The notes under the pieces are model-generated. The model saw only the letters and a list, made by a program, of their open reading frames with translations. It was not told the origin of the DNA and did no database searches. 64,000 bases of DNA from Ursus arctos (Eukaryota > Chordata > Mammalia > Carnivora > Ursidae). Positions 60,728-64,000 of this stretch are shown one piece after another. Made by a program: the position numbers and the translations under genes. How positions within the stretch are numbered: position 1 is the first letter of the stretch; each line of letters opens with the position of its first letter. The stretch covers positions 22,625,772 to 22,689,771 of the forward strand of contig NW_026622874.1 in the NCBI RefSeq assembly GCF_023065955.2. Direction: 5' to 3'.

Positions 60728-63300
60728 AAGAATGTCATAAACGCCTGATGCACACAGTCTAAGAACACAACGAACATCATTGTTGAAGGTGCTGCGTGTG
60801 ACAGAGACCCTGCTCCCGTGGAGCTTTGTTGTCCTGGAGAACAAGTACATAAGGAAACAAGATGATTTCAAAAAACGGGTGTTAAGGAGAAAGTGAAACT
60901 GGGTAATGGGGTATATATGAAGACTTGGCTAGGAGAGTACTTCATACAAGGTGGTAAGGGCTTTTTAGGAAGGTGATATTTGAGCCAAAGTCTGAATGAT
61001 GGGGAGCTACCTTGTCAAGATGGTGGAGAGGGGAGGAAAGAGGAGAGAAAGGGAAGCAGTCAGGTTTCTAAGAACAGATCTCACTTGTTGGAAGAGAGCA
61101 AAGAAGGCCGGTATAGCTAGTCTATTTTGGACAGATGTCTGTTTTGCCTTCTGAATGGCACTCCGTTCTTCTTTGGGCTTCTTCTTGGGGGAAATATGGT
61201 CAGTTTTCAATATCATCAACAAACCTATAACATGCTTTTATTTTAATTCTTATCGATCCATTTAGCTACACAGTTGAAGTGCCACTAGTTAGTGGAAACA
61301 AGTATTATCTGTACTACTAGCCTTTGAGTGTTGTCAAAGGTCGGTAAATCAGAATGTCAGCAAATTCCTTTAGCATCCTCTGCATCCTGATTTCACAGTG
61401 GAATGTTCTCAAAAGACCTTTTTCCCCCTCTATTGTCATCAGTGGACATGCCATCCACTAACAGGATTTAGAGAGCCAGTACTCATAAAAAATTTCAGTG
61501 CTTTACTTGAAAATAACAAAATAAAACTAAACAAAACATGCAATTCTAACAATAAATGAGGACATTCTACACAGCCATCCAAAGAGTCTAAAAAGCAAGT
61601 GAGTGCTGGACATCATCAGACCTGATTCATCTCTTGCAGCGTAGATTAAGGGTGTTGGGAGGATCTGCTACCATGACATCACTGAGTTTTAGATGAATTA
61701 TTTGCTGTACTTTAATTTGTTTTCTTTAGGCATGAAGCACAAATTTGCAAAAATAGAGATCGGAGTTCTAGATCTTGCTCTGCATCTTCCCACAATAATC
61801 ACTTGAACACAGTCCACTTTCGGTGTCCCTGGTCCCTTAGTTGACATCATAGTACATCTCGTCTTGATTAAAAAGAACATTTCTCAGATTGGCTCTGGGC
61901 TACACAGAGCAATTTGTTTTGGGTTTGCTTCAGTTTATGCTTAGTTTCTGAGTTTCAACCGTGGGATGTTAAACCCTTAACGACTATTCCGTCAGTTTCT
62001 ATTGTTGGAGGCTTTGATTTCTTTATCTCCTAAGTCAGGAATGAGATCACCAAACAAAGAATGTGAATTAAAAACAATCTGCTTTGGTTGCATATTTATT
62101 TTCTTTTTAATCTCCTACTTTGTCAATTAATGTAACTGAAAACTTTGTGAGGCCCAAGTACAAAGGGTACTGATTACCGATTTAAAGAGAAAAACCCCAT
62201 AAACCAATATTCAAGTTATGTTTCCTGCATAAACGCATTAGTTCTGTCCTGGGGAAAAGTCTCAATGAGTAATTATTTCAGACCAGTGAGCTCATAGCTG
62301 TCTGCTTGGCAAAGCTCAGCTCTGGTTTCTTCATGAAAAATAAGATAACTGCCAGGATTTTTCTGTCTCATACCTGAGCTTTCACAAACGCTGCTTTTCA
62401 CCCCTTATGATTTAGATTCTTTAGGTCAATGACATTTTCTCTACCTCCATATGGTGCAACCGAGAAGCGAGTTGATACTGAGAAGCCACAAATCAGAATA
62501 GAGAGAAACGACTCCGTTATTTTCAAAGGGAGGGGCATATTCACAGGGACTATAAGAAAAGATCTTAGTTGTTCAAATTCAAGTGTTCACATTCAAGATG
62601 TTTCAAAAACTAATCTCTAATAAAATAATAATTGTAATCTCGTTTGCTTTAAGCAGATGTATGGTTCCACAGTGATCTCTATTTATTTTTTAAAAGCTTC
62701 CTCCACTCCTCTACTTTTGGCATTTTTACTGCTTGCTACTGGCAGAAAATATTTCTTCCTTCTCAATTTATTCTGATCCCTGCTGTCTGGAACATCTTCC
62801 AGAATACTAATTTATGACTTTGAAAGATCACATATTTATTTTTGTAAGGGCCTCTGTGTCAGATTTGGCTCTAAAATATCTTAGGTCTTCTCGCTTAAAT
62901 ATTCTTGTGTGCAGTAACTCCACGTATATTTTAGCAAATATCTACATTTTTAAAGTGCAGCAAAGAATGTGTGTAGTCTGCAAAAGGTTTGCACTATTCC
63001 TTGATTTTATTAGCAATAAAAAGATTCTTATGAATGAAATAATTGTTAAGATTTGTTTTCCCTTTTGTTTATTTCGCTTCTGAAATATTTTGAAACCTTG
63101 ATTTCCGGAACGGAAATTTCATATGCTTCCTAGGGAAGGCAATATAACACATCAGTTAGAATAATTAATATTGGAAAAGGTATATCCTTCTTCCCCCTAT
63201 GATACAATAGTGGAACATATCACCCATCCCCAGTTCAAACACAGTGAGATGGGAAGAAGGGGTGTTCAGTTTGTATGATTTAAATCTCTCAAAATGTGAT

Positions 63301-63410
63301 TTTTTTTTACAATTATTTTTAAGTAATCTCTACGCCCAACATGGGGCTCGAACTCACAACCCTGTGATCAAGAATCACACGCTCCACCGACTGAGCCAGC
63401 CAGGCGCCCC
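63301..63410 (-). mobile_element. Old short tRNA-like SINE
   Basis: Reverse-oriented tRNA-like region, ending CCAGCCAGGCGCCCC, with a B-box-like GGGGCTCGAACTCACAAC. It has no CT-rich body, resembling the copy at 21292. Confidence 0.88.
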
Positions 63411-63614
63411 TCAACATATAATTTTTAAAAGTAGTTTCATTTTTTCCAAATACACTTGGTAATTTAGGATAAGGCTCTTTGCTATCCTTGGAAAATCATT
63501 TTTAATTAATATATGACAGTTGTGTCTGCTTAATGTCTTTATTGTTGATATATGAAAGATTTTTCTGAAGAGTTTATTATATTATATAGTACTCTGCACT
63601 CTAATACCCTTCAC

Positions 63615-63850
63615 TTAATAATGAGAGCTAATATTTACTGGATACTTACTGTGTACCAAGTATTTCCACAGGACTTTCCATGAGTAAATTCACGTAGAGA
63701 TCACAACAACTGCATGAGACACCTAATGTTATTAGTAGCCTCGTCTGACCGAGGAAAAATGAAGTCCAGACAAATGAAGATTTTCCATCTGATCAGTGGC
63801 AGAGCAGTGACCTGACCCAGGCCCAAATGCAAGCTGACTGTGGAGCTAAT
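63615..63850 (+). repeat. MIR-like fragment
   Basis: GAGCTAATATTTACTGGATAC, GTGTACCAAGTATTTCC and GTGGCAGAGCAGTGACCTGA follow the MIR order. Confidence 0.75.
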
Positions 63851-64000
63851 GAAGCTTGAGCTCCAGTCCTCTTACTAGGGGGCCCATTGCGGTGTATGCA
63901 ACATCTGTTTTGGTAAAATGTGCAAAAGAAAATAGTTCATCAGCAGTTGGCTAAGACCAACACACTTGCCGCCATTTTGAGTGGTATTGGAGCAGCCATG

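Larger units (their letters stand above)
43303..64000 (+). other. COLGALT2: COLGALT2 intron 1 (5' part)
   Basis: The intron opens with GTAAGA and no second coding exon was found by the window end. I looked for the expected continuation after ...MAIW in the plus-strand frames and saw none. The interval holds SINEs, MIR and MER5-like fragments, one LTR remnant and several repeat-poor blocks. ORFs here look like chance or repeat-derived frames. Confidence 0.8.

Overview
This is a vertebrate nuclear window, not a bacterial or phage one. Coding sequence is split into short exons with GT/AG introns, most of the DNA is interspersed repeats, and there are two CpG islands. The repeats point to a caniform carnivore. 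At least a dozen tRNA-derived SINEs carry the carnivore head (GGGGCGCCTGGGTGG...) and a CT-rich body ending in an A-rich tail. Several have the body form I associate with bears and pinnipeds, and the cat form is absent. The family-level assignment is inference.

Two protein-coding genes are recognised, arranged head to head. TSEN15, a structural subunit of the tRNA-splicing endonuclease, lies on the minus strand. All five coding exons are present: 30467-30592, 28187-28268, 27785-27920, 6901-7042 and 6366-6386. They join in phase to a predicted 168-residue protein. COLGALT2, a procollagen galactosyltransferase, begins on the plus strand at 43040. Only coding exon 1 (43040-43302) is in the window; the rest, to 64000, is read as intron 1. 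The TSEN15/COLGALT2 divergent pair matches the human chromosome 1q25 order.

Layout: 1-6365 is TSEN15 3' UTR and downstream DNA with old LTR and DNA-transposon remnants. 6366-30592 is TSEN15, with a 20.7-kb intron 3 filled with L1 fragments and SINEs. 30160-30760 is the TSEN15 CpG island. 30760-42660 is the intergenic interval with L1 pieces, microsatellites and a recent 2.6-kb tandem duplication. 42690-43560 is the COLGALT2 CpG island. 43303-64000 is intron 1 with SINE, MIR, MER5-like and LTR remnants plus several repeat-free blocks.

The most unusual feature is the direct tandem duplication (36258-38867 and 38911-41520). It is nearly identical between copies, and its 43-bp junction is built from short local repeats, which looks like serial template switching. 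I found no CRISPR, operon, toxin, RNA-gene or other novel gene system. Repeat family names are by eye and should be read as approximate.
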